Positions 1 through 9,200 are shown, counted from the stretch's first letter. The stretch is 64,000 nucleotides of DNA from JABDIP01 sp965250245 (GCA_965250245.1 OZ252296.1:4092001-4156000), one strand, 5' to 3'. Numbers and translations: made by a program. Notes: generated from the sequence alone by a model not told the origin.

Positions 1-190
1 CGCGCGCCTGGGCCTCGCGCAGCTTGGCCTCGCAATGGGCCTTCAGAAGCGACCCGCGCTCATACGCCCCGATCGCGTCGTCCAGCTTGCTCTGGCCGGT
101 TTCCAACCGCTTGACGATGCTCTCGAGCTCCTCGAGCGCATCCTCGAAGCTCAGTTTGGCGATATCGGGCGGCGGGGATTGCTCGGCCAT
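1..190 (-). CDS. xseB: Exodeoxyribonuclease VII small subunit (3' end outside window)
   Basis: Small subunit of exonuclease VII, the cytoplasmic nuclease that degrades single-stranded DNA together with XseA. The visible 63 codons begin MAEQSPPPDIAKLSFEDALE and continue with the family hallmark pattern L-EEIV-RLE-G---L--AI--YE-G--L---C---L--A, here ELESIVKRLETGQSKLDDAI followed by AYERGSLLKAHCEAKL. The gene runs off the left edge, so the stop is not seen. The deacetylase-family gene upstream lies on the same strand about 110 bp away, an arrangement common in alphaproteobacteria, where ispA and dxs usually follow xseB. Identification is firm; only the C-terminus is missing. Confidence 0.93.
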   Translation of the reverse strand, partial: MAEQSPPPDIAKLSFEDALEELESIVKRLETGQSKLDDAIGAYERGSLLKAHCEAKLREAQAR

Positions 191-303
191 CGACGGACCC
201 TGTTTTCCTGGCGGCGCGGACCATAGCAGGCCGGGCCACCACTATGCCAGAAAAGCGAATGCCTTGAGCGGCTTGCAAACCGGGTTCGGAAGCGGCGGGC
301 CGG

Positions 304-1233
304 TCAGGCGACCATCAGTTCCTTCACATGCGCCGCGCAGCTCTCCGCCAGGGCGGCCAGATCATAGCCGCCCTCCAGGGTCGAGACGACCCGCCCGTTG
401 CAGGTCTCCGCGGCAAGCTGGGCCAACTTCACCGTCGACCATGCGAAATCCGCCTCGGTGAGTTGCAGCGCCGCCAGCGGATCGTTGCGATGCGCATCGA
501 ACCCGGCGGAGATCATCAGCAGCTCCGGACGGAACGCGGCCAGCGCCGGCAGTACGGACTCGGTCACCGCGAACCGATACTCCGGCGACCCGGCATGGGC
601 CGGCAGCGGCACGTTGAGGATGTTCTCCGCGGTCCCCGTCTCGTCGGCCATGCCGGTGCCCGGATAGAGCGGCGACTGGTGGGTCGAGACGTAGAACAGC
701 TCGTCATCGTCCCAGAAGATGTCCTGGGTGCCATTGCCGTGGTGCACGTCGAAATCGAACACCGCGACGCGTCGGATCCCATGCTTCGCCCGGGCATGGG
801 CGGCACCGACGGCGACGTTGTTGAACAGGCAGAACCCCATCGCCCGGGCGGTCTCGGCGTGATGCCCGGGCGGCCGGACCGCGCAGAACGCGTTGCGGGC
901 CTCGCCGGACATCACCGCATCGACCGCGGCACAGACGCCGCCGGCGGCGCGCAACGCCGCCTCCCGTGATCCCGGCGACACCACCGTGTCGGCATCCAGG
1001 CCGGCATAGCCGTGCGCCGGCACCGCCTCCAGGACACCGTCGATATAGCCCGCCGGGTGCACCCGGGCGATCTGCTCGATCTCCGCCTCCGGCGCCTCGC
1101 GGCGATCGAGGAGGGCAAAGGCCTCGTCCTCGAACCGGCGCAGGATCGCCTTCAGCCGGTCGGGGCATTCCGGATGGCCCGGGCCGGGATCATGGCCGAT
1201 GCAGGCGGGATGGGTGAAGAATACGGTGTTCAC
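304..1233 (-). CDS. Histone-deacetylase-family amidohydrolase (AcuC/HDAC-like)
   Basis: Zinc-dependent deacetylase of the arginase/deacetylase fold, 309 aa, cytoplasmic. Family landmarks are in order: N-terminal HPACIGHDPGPGHPECPDRL, the active-site pair in RPPGHHAE, the zinc-ligand segment DFDVHHGNGTQ, the second metal Asp region SAGFDAHRNDPL, and C-terminal LEGGYD. The start chosen is GTG at 1233 (V-N-T-V-F-F-T-H), preceded by a GGGAGG ribosome site; a longer reading upstream has no such site and no homologous residues. Bacterial members act on acetylpolyamines, acetoin-related or small-molecule amides, or protein acetyl-lysine; the substrate cannot be told from sequence. It probably forms an operon with xseB. 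Confidence 0.9.
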   Translation of the reverse strand: MNTVFFTHPACIGHDPGPGHPECPDRLKAILRRFEDEAFALLDRREAPEAEIEQIARVHPAGYIDGVLEAVPAHGYAGLDADTVVSPGSREAALRAAGGVCAAVDAVMSGEARNAFCAVRPPGHHAETARAMGFCLFNNVAVGAAHARAKHGIRRVAVFDFDVHHGNGTQDIFWDDDELFYVSTHQSPLYPGTGMADETGTAENILNVPLPAHAGSPEYRFAVTESVLPALAAFRPELLMISAGFDAHRNDPLAALQLTEADFAWSTVKLAQLAAETCNGRVVSTLEGGYDLAALAESCAAHVKELMVA

Positions 1234-1442
1234 TCTGCCTCCCGAGCATTGTCGGACCGGGCCTTGGGCGGCCGGCCTTACCCGCGTGTAGCATGAATGC
1301 CGCACCGCCCCCAAGCTGTCACACACCGGTGCTTGACGGTCCCGGTTTTCGCCCGATCTATGCATAGGGCTGGTTGAATTCGGCGCGGCCGATTACTCTC
1401 AGGCCAAGAGGAACCCGTGCGCGGGCGCCGAAGGGGAATTCG

Positions 1443-2564
1443 ATGACGGCTTGGACAACGCGCAGCGGCGGCCGATTGGCCGTTGCGGCGACGCTTCTCG
1501 CGCTGTTCGCGTCCGGACCGGCGGCAGGCCAGGACCAGCCGCCGGCGCTGGTGCATGTGGACGCGGTCATTCAGGAACCGATGTCGCAGACGGCACCGGT
1601 GGTCGGCCGCATCGTCGCCCGGGAGGCGGTCATCGCCACCCAGGTCGAGGGCACCGTCTCACGCATCCATGCCGTCATCGGCGATCGTGTGGCGCGGGGC
1701 GATCTGCTGGCCGAGCTGGATCCGTCGCGGCTGGAGTCGGACGCCGCTCTGCGCAAGGCGCAGCGGGACGAGGCCGAGGCCAACCTGGAGGCCTCTGCGG
1801 CCAGCCTGGCGACGGCGGAACAGGCACTAGAGCGCCTGAGCGGTCTGAAGGACAGTGCCGCGTTCTCCCAGGCCCGGTACGACGAGGCCGAGCAGGAGGT
1901 GCGCCGCAACAGAGGGCTGGTCGCCGTGGCCGAGGCCCGGCTGATGCAGGCGGAGGCGAACTGGGCCCGGGCCCTGATCGACCTTGAGGACTCCCAGATC
2001 CGCGCGCCCTTCTCCGGCACCGTCGGCGACCGGGCGGCCCATGTCGGCGAATTTCTTCAGGTCGGCGATCCGGTGGTCACGCTGATCAACGACAGCGGCC
2101 TGGAAGTCGAGGCGGCGGTGCCGTCCAACCGCCTCTCCGGCATCGAAGAGGGGGTCGAGCTGACCTTCGTGCTGGACGATGAGAGCCGGCACCGTGCGCT
2201 GGTTCGGGCCAGCGTGCCGATGGAGAACAGCCTGACCCGGACCCGCATCGTGCGCCTGACGCCAACATTTGCGGATATGGACAACCCGCTGGCCGGCAAC
2301 CAGAGCGCCATCGTGCTGATCCCGGTCGGCGAGGTGCGCGAGGTCGTCACCGTCCACAAGGACGCGATCCTCAACCAGCCGAACGGCACCGTGGTCTACA
2401 TCGTCACCGACGGCCAGGCGATGATCCGTCCGGTTCAGCTCGGCGAATCCGTTGGCAGCCGCATCGAGGTCCTCGGCGGCCTCGCCCCGGGCGACCTCGT
2501 CGTGGTGCGGGGCAACGAGCGGCTGCGTCCCGGCCAACCGGTCCGCCACAACGGCGCGAGCTGA
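1443..2564 (+). CDS. RND efflux periplasmic adaptor (membrane fusion protein)
   Basis: Adaptor linking an inner-membrane RND pump to an outer-membrane channel. The 373-aa product has an N-terminal signal segment (TLLALFASGPAAG), a first lipoyl/barrel-sandwich half (VVGRIVAREAVIATQVEGTV), a long alpha-helical hairpin rich in Ala, Glu and Arg (about residues 90-180), the second lipoyl half (ALIDLEDSQIRAPFSGTVGD), then the beta-barrel and membrane-proximal domains. ATG 1443 was preferred to an in-frame codon at 1374 because it begins directly at the signal peptide and has a purine-rich stretch upstream. The pump gene starts 11 bp downstream, so the two are an operon. No TolC-type channel gene is in the window. 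Confidence 0.92.
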   Translation: MTAWTTRSGGRLAVAATLLALFASGPAAGQDQPPALVHVDAVIQEPMSQTAPVVGRIVAREAVIATQVEGTVSRIHAVIGDRVARGDLLAELDPSRLESDAALRKAQRDEAEANLEASAASLATAEQALERLSGLKDSAAFSQARYDEAEQEVRRNRGLVAVAEARLMQAEANWARALIDLEDSQIRAPFSGTVGDRAAHVGEFLQVGDPVVTLINDSGLEVEAAVPSNRLSGIEEGVELTFVLDDESRHRALVRASVPMENSLTRTRIVRLTPTFADMDNPLAGNQSAIVLIPVGEVREVVTVHKDAILNQPNGTVVYIVTDGQAMIRPVQLGESVGSRIEVLGGLAPGDLVVVRGNERLRPGQPVRHNGAS

Positions 2565-2575
2565 GGGACCGACCG

Positions 2576-5500
2576 ATGAACCTGATCGGCACCTCCATCC
2601 ACCGTCCCATCGCGGTGATCGCCGCGGTGCTGATGGTGGTCATGTTCGGCTACGTGGCGCTGCAGACCATCCCGATCCAGCTGACGCCAGACATCAACCG
2701 CCCGATCATCGTGATCACCACGAGCTGGGGCGGCGCGGCGCCGGCAGAAGTCGAGCGGGAGATCGTCAACCGGCAGGAAGAGGCGTTGAAGGGCCTGGAG
2801 GGGCTCGAGGAGATCGTGTCCAGCTCGAGCACCGGGCGCGGCCAGATCACCCTGACCTTCAACATCGACACCAATATGGACCGGGCCCTGCTGTTGACGG
2901 CCAACCGGCTCGACCGGGTCAACGGCTATCCTGACGAGGTGGACGAACCGACCATCGAGACGGCGGACACCAACGACAACGCCATCGCCTGGTTCTCGAT
3001 CGTCCGCGCCGACGGCAATGAGCGGCCGATCCACACCTATGGCGAATTCATCGAGGACGTGGTCAAGGAGCGTCTGGAACGCGTGCCCGGCGTTGCCAGC
3101 GTCGGTGCCTTCGGCGGCAGCGACCGGGAGATGCAGATCGTCGTCGATCCGATCCGGCTGGCCCGCTACCGCATGACGATCCCGGAGATCGTCGGCGCCC
3201 TGCGCGAGGCCAATGTCTCGATCTCCGCCGGCGACGTCGAGGAAGGCAAGCGCCGCTACGTGGTTCGTACCGATGGCGACTTCTCCGAGCTGGAGCAGGT
3301 CCGCCAGGTCCTGATCCGCAGCCAGACTGACGCCGATGGCGGCGTGGGCCGGGTGACCGTCGCCGACGTCGCCGATGTCCGCTTCGACTACAAGGAGCCG
3401 GGCGCGCGCATCCGCTTCCTGGGCGTACCGGCCCTGGCGATCAACGCGCAGCGCGAGACCGGCGCCAACGTCATCGAGGTGATGGATCAGATCCGCGTCG
3501 CCCTGGACGAGCTCAATGCCGGCCCGGTGCCTGGTCAGGACCTCGTGATGCGCCAGCTCTACGACGAGACTGAGTACATCAACTCGGCCATCGACCTGGT
3601 GCAGAAGAACATCCTTTATGGCGGCATGCTGGCGGTCATCGTGCTGCTGACCTTCCTGAGGTCCGGGCGCGCCACGCTCGTCGTCGCCCTGGCGATCCCG
3701 GTCTCGGTGATCGGCTCGTTCGTCGCCATGGCGGCGCTGGGACGGTCGATCAACGTGATCTCTCTCGCCGGCATCGCCTTTGCGGTCGGCATGGTGGTCG
3801 ACGCCGCGATCGTGGTGCTGGAGAACATCTACCGGCTGCGCCAAAACGGGCTCTCGGCCCGGAAGGCCGCGTTCGAGGGCGCGCGCCAGGTCTGGGGGGC
3901 GGTGCTGGTCTCCGCCCTGACGACGGTGATGGTCTTCATCCCGATCCTGGTGATGAAGCTGGAGGTCGGGCAGCTCTTCCGCGACATCGCGGTGGCGATT
4001 TCGGTCTCCGTCATGCTGTCGCTGCTGGTGGCCGTGACCGTCATCCCGGCCCTGTCGTCGCGGCTCCTGAACGGCGCAAGCACCGCTAAGGACAAGCGGG
4101 TGCGGATCCCGGTCATCGACGGGTTCGCGCGCGCCTTCCTGGCGGGCGTCCTGGGCTTCACGCGACACGTCGTCGGCAACCGCGCCCTGGCACTGCTGGT
4201 CGTCGCCGCGGTCTCGGTGGTCGCCATCGGCACGACCTGGATCTTCCGCCCCGATCTGGAATACCTGCCGAACGGCAACCGCAACTTCATCTTCGGTTTC
4301 GTGCTGCCGCCGCCGGGTTACAACCTGGAGACCAGCACCCAGATCGGACAGAACCTGGAGAATGCGGTCCGGCCGCTCTGGGCCAGCGAGACGGGGCCGG
4401 ATTCCGAACCCGGCGGGCCGCCGAAGATCCAGCACTTCTTCTTCGTCTCGTTCCAGGCGAACTCGTTCATCGGCGCCTCTGCGGTTGAGGAACGCCGCGC
4501 CGGCGAGCTGATCCCTGTGCTCAGCGGGCCGATCTTCGCGGAGCCCGGTACCTTCGGCTTCATGAACCAGCTCTCGTTGTTCGGCCGGGGCATCGGCGGG
4601 TCACGATCCATCGAGCTCGACGTGTCCGGCGGCGACCTTGGAACGATCCTCGGGGTTGCGCTACAGGCGACCGGGCGGCTGACCCAGGCCCTGCCGGGGA
4701 ACGAGGGCAACCGGTTCCGCCCCATACCCGGCCTGGAACTCGGTGCGCCCGAGGTCCGCGTCGTACCGAACCCGACCCGGCTGGCCGACAACGGGGTCAC
4801 CGCCAGCGAGTTGGGCGCCACCATCGATGCCTTCAATGATGGGCTGCGCGTGGCCGAGATCACCGTCGACGGCAAGCGTATCGACTTGACCCTGATGGGA
4901 CCACCGGCGCTGGTGGAGCAGACCCAAGGCATCGGCGCCATACCGGTGGTGACCGGAGACGGCGCGATCGTGCCGGTCGAAGCCCTGGCCAATGTCGGCG
5001 TCACCTCCGGCCCGACCGAGATCCGGCATCGCGAACGGGTGCGCACGGTCACCCTGTCGCTGATCCCGGCCGACGGCATTCCGCTGGAGGCTGCCATCGA
5101 CATCATCAACCAGCAGGTCATCGCGCCGCTGACCGAGCAGGGACTGCCGCCGGGCGTGACCCTCAACCTCTCCGGCACCGCCGACAAGCTGGACGTGACC
5201 TGGAACGCCATGGTGCTGGACCTGATCCTGGCGCTGGTGATCGTCTACTTGGTGATGGCGGTGCTGTTCGAGAGCTTCGCCTATCCGCTGATCATCATGA
5301 TCTCGGTGCCGATGGCCGCGGCCGGCGGGATCGGCGGGCTGGTCGTGCTGAACCAGTTCGTGCTGCAGTCGCTCGACATGCTCACGCTGCTCGGATTCGT
5401 GATCCTGATCGGAATCGTGGTCAACAACGCCATCCTTCTGGTGCACCAGAGTCTCTACCACTACCGCTCCGACGGGATGGCGATCGCAGATGCGATCATC

Positions 5501-5800
5501 GAGGCGACCCGCAACCGGGTCCGACCGATCTTCATGTCCACCCTGACCAGCGTGTTCGGCATGCTGCCGCTGGTCCTGTTCCCGGGTGCCGGGTCGGAGC
5601 TCTATCGCGGGCTCGGATCGGTGGTGGTCGGCGGGCTGAGCCTGTCGGCGGTGCTGACGCTGCTGATCGTGCCGCCCTTGATGACGGTGTTCATGGGCGC
5701 GATCGAGGGTCGCCGCCAGCAGGAAACCGAGCCGCTCGCCGACGCGCCGGCGCCCGCCGCGGTGACGCGGAGCGATGGCCGGCCGGCGGCGGCCGAGTGA
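2576..5800 (+). CDS. RND efflux pump inner-membrane subunit (HAE1-like)
   Basis: Proton-driven multidrug/solute exporter of 1074 aa, the normal length for AcrB-type pumps. It begins with the usual first transmembrane helix (IHRPIAVIAAVLMVVMFGYV), has two large periplasmic loops and two six-helix bundles. In TM4 the proton-relay motif reads GMVVDAAIVVLEN: D409 matches AcrB Asp407, but the neighbouring Asp408 is Ala. In TM10 the AcrB Lys940 position is Asn (GIVVNNAILLVHQ), as in many non-AcrB HAE1 pumps. It is translationally close to the adaptor gene (11 bp) and its stop abuts the stop of the convergent tusA-like gene with no spacer. Substrate unknown. Confidence 0.93.
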   Translation: MNLIGTSIHRPIAVIAAVLMVVMFGYVALQTIPIQLTPDINRPIIVITTSWGGAAPAEVEREIVNRQEEALKGLEGLEEIVSSSSTGRGQITLTFNIDTNMDRALLLTANRLDRVNGYPDEVDEPTIETADTNDNAIAWFSIVRADGNERPIHTYGEFIEDVVKERLERVPGVASVGAFGGSDREMQIVVDPIRLARYRMTIPEIVGALREANVSISAGDVEEGKRRYVVRTDGDFSELEQVRQVLIRSQTDADGGVGRVTVADVADVRFDYKEPGARIRFLGVPALAINAQRETGANVIEVMDQIRVALDELNAGPVPGQDLVMRQLYDETEYINSAIDLVQKNILYGGMLAVIVLLTFLRSGRATLVVALAIPVSVIGSFVAMAALGRSINVISLAGIAFAVGMVVDAAIVVLENIYRLRQNGLSARKAAFEGARQVWGAVLVSALTTVMVFIPILVMKLEVGQLFRDIAVAISVSVMLSLLVAVTVIPALSSRLLNGASTAKDKRVRIPVIDGFARAFLAGVLGFTRHVVGNRALALLVVAAVSVVAIGTTWIFRPDLEYLPNGNRNFIFGFVLPPPGYNLETSTQIGQNLENAVRPLWASETGPDSEPGGPPKIQHFFFVSFQANSFIGASAVEERRAGELIPVLSGPIFAEPGTFGFMNQLSLFGRGIGGSRSIELDVSGGDLGTILGVALQATGRLTQALPGNEGNRFRPIPGLELGAPEVRVVPNPTRLADNGVTASELGATIDAFNDGLRVAEITVDGKRIDLTLMGPPALVEQTQGIGAIPVVTGDGAIVPVEALANVGVTSGPTEIRHRERVRTVTLSLIPADGIPLEAAIDIINQQVIAPLTEQGLPPGVTLNLSGTADKLDVTWNAMVLDLILALVIVYLVMAVLFESFAYPLIIMISVPMAAAGGIGGLVVLNQFVLQSLDMLTLLGFVILIGIVVNNAILLVHQSLYHYRSDGMAIADAIIEATRNRVRPIFMSTLTSVFGMLPLVLFPGAGSELYRGLGSVVVGGLSLSAVLTLLIVPPLMTVFMGAIEGRRQQETEPLADAPAPAAVTRSDGRPAAAE

Positions 5801-6034
5801 TCAGCCGGACTTCTCGATCCTGAACAGGGTCGCTCCGTCGACCGTGCCGGTCGACAGGAGCACATGACCGGTGGCGGCGCAGAAGGCCTCGAAATCCTTC
5901 GGCGCGGCCGGATCGGTGGCCAGGACCTCCAGCACCGCGCCGGCGGGCAGGGCATTGAGCGCCTTGCGCGCCTTCAGGACCGGAATCGGGCAGATCAGAT
6001 CCCGCGCGTCCAGCCTTTCAACGTGATCCGTCAT
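5801..6034 (-). CDS. tusA: TusA-family sulfur carrier protein
   Basis: Small cytoplasmic persulfide carrier, 77 aa. The defining CPxP motif with the sulfur-accepting Cys is present (DLICPIPVLKARKAL), followed by the beta-alpha-beta fold typical of TusA/SirA/YedF proteins. The gene is divergent from a BigR/SqrR-like repressor with a 148-bp shared upstream region, which suggests that the carrier belongs to a reactive-sulfur response rather than (or in addition to) tRNA thiolation. The tusA symbol is by family; YedF-like roles cannot be excluded. Confidence 0.85.
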   Translation of the reverse strand: MTDHVERLDARDLICPIPVLKARKALNALPAGAVLEVLATDPAAPKDFEAFCAATGHVLLSTGTVDGATLFRIEKSG

Positions 6035-6120
6035 GCGTTCGCCGCCTTGGCCATCTCACGCCGGCAGCCTATCGCCGACGACGACACAGCGCCACAGGCC
6101 GGATCGGCGCTCCTTTCCGC

Positions 6121-6184
6121 CCGATTTCGCGAATCGGCAGCATTTGCTTGACCTTCCACTCGTCATTCCTGAATTTGGGCGAAT
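6121..6184. promoter_or_regulatory. Divergent control region with operator-like inverted repeats
   Basis: Between the TusA-like gene and the ArsR-family gene. A 17-bp inverted repeat CCGATT-N5-AATCGG occupies 6121-6137. A second pair of half-sites, ATTC at 6165-6168 and GAAT at 6181-6184, overlaps the repressor start codon. SqrR-type regulators are reported to recognise ATTC-N8-GAAT; the spacing here is 12, so the match is only partial. Binding is an inference. Confidence 0.4.
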
Positions 6185-6512
6185 GAATACCGACGACCTG
6201 AAAGCAAATGCCCGTAAGGCGAGCATTTTGCTCAAGGCGATGAGCAATGAACGCCGGCTGCTAATCCTTTGCTCATTGGTCGAAGGAGAACTTTCCGTTG
6301 GCCAGATGGAGCGCATGGTCGATCTCAGCCAATCGGCGCTGTCGCAGCACTTGGCGCGGCTGCGGCATGACGGGCTGGTCGCGACCCGGCGCGATGCCCA
6401 GACGATTTATTACTCGCTGAAGGGCGACGAGGCGCGCACGATGATCGAGACGCTGCACGACCTCTACTGCAAACCCGCGGCGGCGCCGCCGAAGCAGGCC
6501 GCGGCGGACTGA
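6183..6512 (+). CDS. ArsR/SmtB-family repressor, BigR/SqrR-like (persulfide sensing)
   Basis: Winged-helix transcriptional repressor of 109 aa. The recognition helix reads LSQSALSQHLARLR, and the beta-wing follows (GLVATRRDAQTIYYSL). Two cysteines, C30 (ILCSLVEGE) and C96 (HDLYCK), are 66 residues apart, the same spacing as C41/C107 of SqrR, which form a tetrasulfide or disulfide on persulfide exposure; there is no ArsR-type CVC metal site. ATG 6183 was chosen because the homologous N-terminus begins there; upstream in-frame sequence shows no conservation features. Divergent from a TusA-like sulfur carrier, which fits a sulfide/persulfide-responsive role. Confidence 0.87.
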   Translation: MNTDDLKANARKASILLKAMSNERRLLILCSLVEGELSVGQMERMVDLSQSALSQHLARLRHDGLVATRRDAQTIYYSLKGDEARTMIETLHDLYCKPAAAPPKQAAAD

Positions 6513-6537
6513 ACCGGACCGTTGCGCGCGCCTGAGG

Positions 6538-7101
6538 TCAGTAGTTCTTGATGAGATCGAGCAGGGCGATCGCGTCCTCTTGCGAGTATTCCCCTTCCCG
6601 ACGCTTGTCGCAGGCAATGCCGAAATAGCGTGCCCGGAAGCCCCCGCGAATCGGCCGGGTCTGCTTGAGGAAGAGGATGCAGCTGTCGAGCCCCTCGCCG
6701 CCCACCGACACGTAGTCGAAGCCGTCCCGCGCCTCGCGCTCCGCGCCCAGGATCTCCAGCCCGCCGGTCAGGCCGTAGTAGTCCATCAGCATCTGGAAAT
6801 CGAGCGCCGACAGGTAGGTGTAGCCGGACCCGGACCGGGCGAACTGGAAGTTGATCATGTAGTCCGGCGTCTCGCCGTGGATGCTCTCGCTGCGGCCGAC
6901 CGTGCCGCTGCCCCGGAACCGTGTCTTGTAGCAGATCGGGCTGGTGAACATGTCGACCAGCTCGATGTTCAGCACGTCGCAATCGACAGGCTGCTGCGCC
7001 CGGGCTGGCCCCGACAGGCCGATCGCCAGCAGTCCGGCGGCAATCGCCACCGCGAGCCGCCCCATCCGCAAACATCCGCTCATGCCCCGAAGAACTCTCA
7101 T
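6538..7101 (-). CDS. Exported protein of unknown function
   Basis: 187-aa product with an N-terminal signal peptide (basic start, hydrophobic run LAVAIAAGLLAIGL, cleavage near ARA-QQ). The mature part has four cysteines (in VDCDVLN, SPICYKT, DSCILF and IACDKR), consistent with periplasmic disulfides, and ends with a short helical tail. I do not recognise the family. ATG 7101 is preferred over a GTG at 7113 because GAGGG lies at the right distance before it. It is convergent with the ArsR-family gene and stands alone; nothing nearby indicates its job. Confidence 0.6.
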   Translation of the reverse strand: MRVLRGMSGCLRMGRLAVAIAAGLLAIGLSGPARAQQPVDCDVLNIELVDMFTSPICYKTRFRGSGTVGRSESIHGETPDYMINFQFARSGSGYTYLSALDFQMLMDYYGLTGGLEILGAEREARDGFDYVSVGGEGLDSCILFLKQTRPIRGGFRARYFGIACDKRREGEYSQEDAIALLDLIKNY

Positions 7102-7232
7102 TGTCGCCCTCACCCGTTATGTCCTGTGATCCTGTCCGCGCCCGGCGCGGACATTCGAATATGGGAAACATCCGGCCCGAATGCCGATCGGGCTCTTGGC
7201 GTCAATTCTCGCCCGGGTAGTATAGTGTCAAC

Positions 7233-7961
7233 ATGCTGTACGTACACCACGAACGAACCGTCCGCGCCGGTCTGGCGGGCCGGATCCGGCCCCTGGCGAT
7301 CATCGCGTTTCTCCTTGCCGCCGGTGTCCTGGCCGGATGCGCGTCGCAGCCACCGATCGCGCTGGACGAGCGCTTCCGGCTGGTCGGGTTCCGCGACGAT
7401 ATGGGCCTGCCGCGGGAGCTGTACAAATGGACGGCGCCGATCCGGGTTCATGCCGAGGGGGCGACGAAGGATCAGCGGCAATGGGTCCGGGAACACACAG
7501 AACTGATGGGCCGGATCACCGGCCTGCCGGCCAGCATGGACCCCGACGATCCCAACCTCGTCGTGCTGTTCGGCAACGAGGAGACGCTTCAGCCCTATCT
7601 CGACGACTGGGCGCTGGGGGCCGACCGGCTCAACTGGCCGGGCTTCTTCCGCAGCGAGTGCTTCGCCGGGGTCTCCGGGCCCGGCAGCGACCCGTTCGCG
7701 ATGGCCTTCATCCTCCAGGACATGCCGGAGCGGAAGACCCGGCTGTGCATCGTCCAGGAGATGACCCAGGCGCTTGGCCTGTTCGGCGACATCGACGGCC
7801 GCTCGGACACCAACTTCGCAAGCTGGGGCGGCGCGGCCAGTCTGACCGAGTTCGACGTGGCGCTGCTGGAAATCCTCTACGACCCGCGGCTGCGCTCGGG
7901 CATGAGCGAAACCGTGGGCATGCGCATCGTCCGTCAGATCATCGCCGAGGACGTGCCGTAG
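7233..7961 (+). CDS. DUF2927-type lipoprotein
   Basis: 242-aa predicted lipoprotein: the signal peptide ends in the lipobox LAGC (residues 33-36 approximately). The mature domain matches what I know of DUF2927 proteins: a YKWTAPIRVHAEG strand near the start, a central segment with FRSECFAGVS, and LCIVQEMTQALGLFGDID, where the E and the surrounding helix resemble a metalloprotease-like helix but without a clear HExxH. Members are alphaproteobacterial envelope proteins without established function. Standalone gene, convergent with the MscS gene downstream. Confidence 0.75.
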   Translation: MLYVHHERTVRAGLAGRIRPLAIIAFLLAAGVLAGCASQPPIALDERFRLVGFRDDMGLPRELYKWTAPIRVHAEGATKDQRQWVREHTELMGRITGLPASMDPDDPNLVVLFGNEETLQPYLDDWALGADRLNWPGFFRSECFAGVSGPGSDPFAMAFILQDMPERKTRLCIVQEMTQALGLFGDIDGRSDTNFASWGGAASLTEFDVALLEILYDPRLRSGMSETVGMRIVRQIIAEDVP

Positions 7962-7979
7962 CCGCCAGGCCCCGGACCG

Positions 7980-9152
7980 CTATGCCTCCACCGGCTTGGG
8001 CTTGCGGGCCTTGCTTGGCGCCGGCTTGGCGGGCGGCACGAAGGCCTCCGGCACCTCCGAGGGCATGGTCTCGACATAGAGCGACTGGCTTGGGAAGGCG
8101 AAGCCGCTGCCCGCGCCCTCGACGATTTCCTTGATGCGATAGGCCAGTTGCTCCTTGATCTCCAGCCATTCGCCCCAGTTGGTGGTGATGGTGAAGCAGT
8201 ACAGCATGATGTCGATCGACGAGTCGTTGAAGCTGTCGATGCGCACGAAGGTCGACACCGCCGGCGGCTTGGCGAAGTTGTCGTTGGTCAGGACATAGTC
8301 CTCGATCCCGTCGCGGATCTGCCGTAGCTGGTCGACGCTGGTGCGGTACTCCACCCCGATCTTCCAGTAGATCCGGCGGTGCGTCATCTTGCTGAAATTG
8401 GTGACCGCATTGTCCGACAGCTTGGAGTTGGGCACGTGGACCGGCGCCTTGTCGAAACGGCGCACCAGCGTGGAGCGGAAGCCCATGGTCTCCACGGTGC
8501 CCTCGACCACGCCGTCCACCCGGATCCAGTCGCCGCGGCCGAAGCGCTTCTCGGCCAGAATCAGGATGCCGGCGATCAGGTTCTTGAACAGGTCCTGGGC
8601 GCCCAGGGCCACCGCCACGCCCAGCAGGCCGAGGCCGGCCAGGATCGGCCCGACCTGGATGCCCCAGATCTCCAGGATCGTCGCGACGCCAATGAAGATG
8701 AAGGCGATCTTGATGGCCTTCTTCAGCCACTCGACCATCTCCGGCGAGAACACCCGCTCCAGCCGGGTCAGCACGAAGCTCAGCGGATCGACCATCTGGT
8801 GGAAGGCCCAGAAGATCGTGTAGGCGATCATCGACCGCACCAGGTTCTCCGCGCCGGTCGCCATGGACCCTTCCAGCGAGATGTACTCCGTCGCCAGGAA
8901 CACGCCGAGGACCACGGGAACGAAGCGGATCGGCCCCTCCAGCGCATGCAGGACCTTCTCGTCGGCATCGGTGTTGGTGCGCTTGGCCCAGGCCTTCAGG
9001 CGCGCCAAGACGATCCGCGTGAACAGGCGTCGCAGGACCAGGCAGCCGACCAGGATGGCCAGCGCGATCAGGATCTCGCCGATATTGATGCCCAGGACCC
9101 CGTTGTTCCAGACATCGACGACCAGCGCCCAGAACTCCTGAAGCTGCGTCAT
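7980..9152 (-). CDS. MscS-family small-conductance mechanosensitive channel
   Basis: 390-aa inner-membrane channel. Hydrophobic segments lie at about residues 20-45, 85-110 and 160-190, followed by the pore-lining TM3 with small residues (GPILAGLGLLGVAVALGAQDL), then the MscS beta domain (GRGDWIRVDGVVEGTVETMG) and the alpha/beta C-terminal vestibule. The Gly/Ala packing surface on TM3 is as in MscS; total length is longer than E. coli MscS (286 aa), due to extra N-terminal helices. The last residues are Lys/Pro/Ala rich. Likely role: relief of turgor on osmotic downshift. Monocistronic as far as can be seen. Confidence 0.92.
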   Translation of the reverse strand: MTQLQEFWALVVDVWNNGVLGINIGEILIALAILVGCLVLRRLFTRIVLARLKAWAKRTNTDADEKVLHALEGPIRFVPVVLGVFLATEYISLEGSMATGAENLVRSMIAYTIFWAFHQMVDPLSFVLTRLERVFSPEMVEWLKKAIKIAFIFIGVATILEIWGIQVGPILAGLGLLGVAVALGAQDLFKNLIAGILILAEKRFGRGDWIRVDGVVEGTVETMGFRSTLVRRFDKAPVHVPNSKLSDNAVTNFSKMTHRRIYWKIGVEYRTSVDQLRQIRDGIEDYVLTNDNFAKPPAVSTFVRIDSFNDSSIDIMLYCFTITTNWGEWLEIKEQLAYRIKEIVEGAGSGFAFPSQSLYVETMPSEVPEAFVPPAKPAPSKARKPKPVEA

Positions 9153-9200
9153 GGTTTCCCCTATCGTTGACCGGCGGTCTGCCTAGAGCCGTGTGGCCTG

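Noticed and set aside
2435..4435. 666-codon minus-strand frame
   Set aside because: Antisense to the RND pump; low-complexity His/Asp/Arg composition and no family features.
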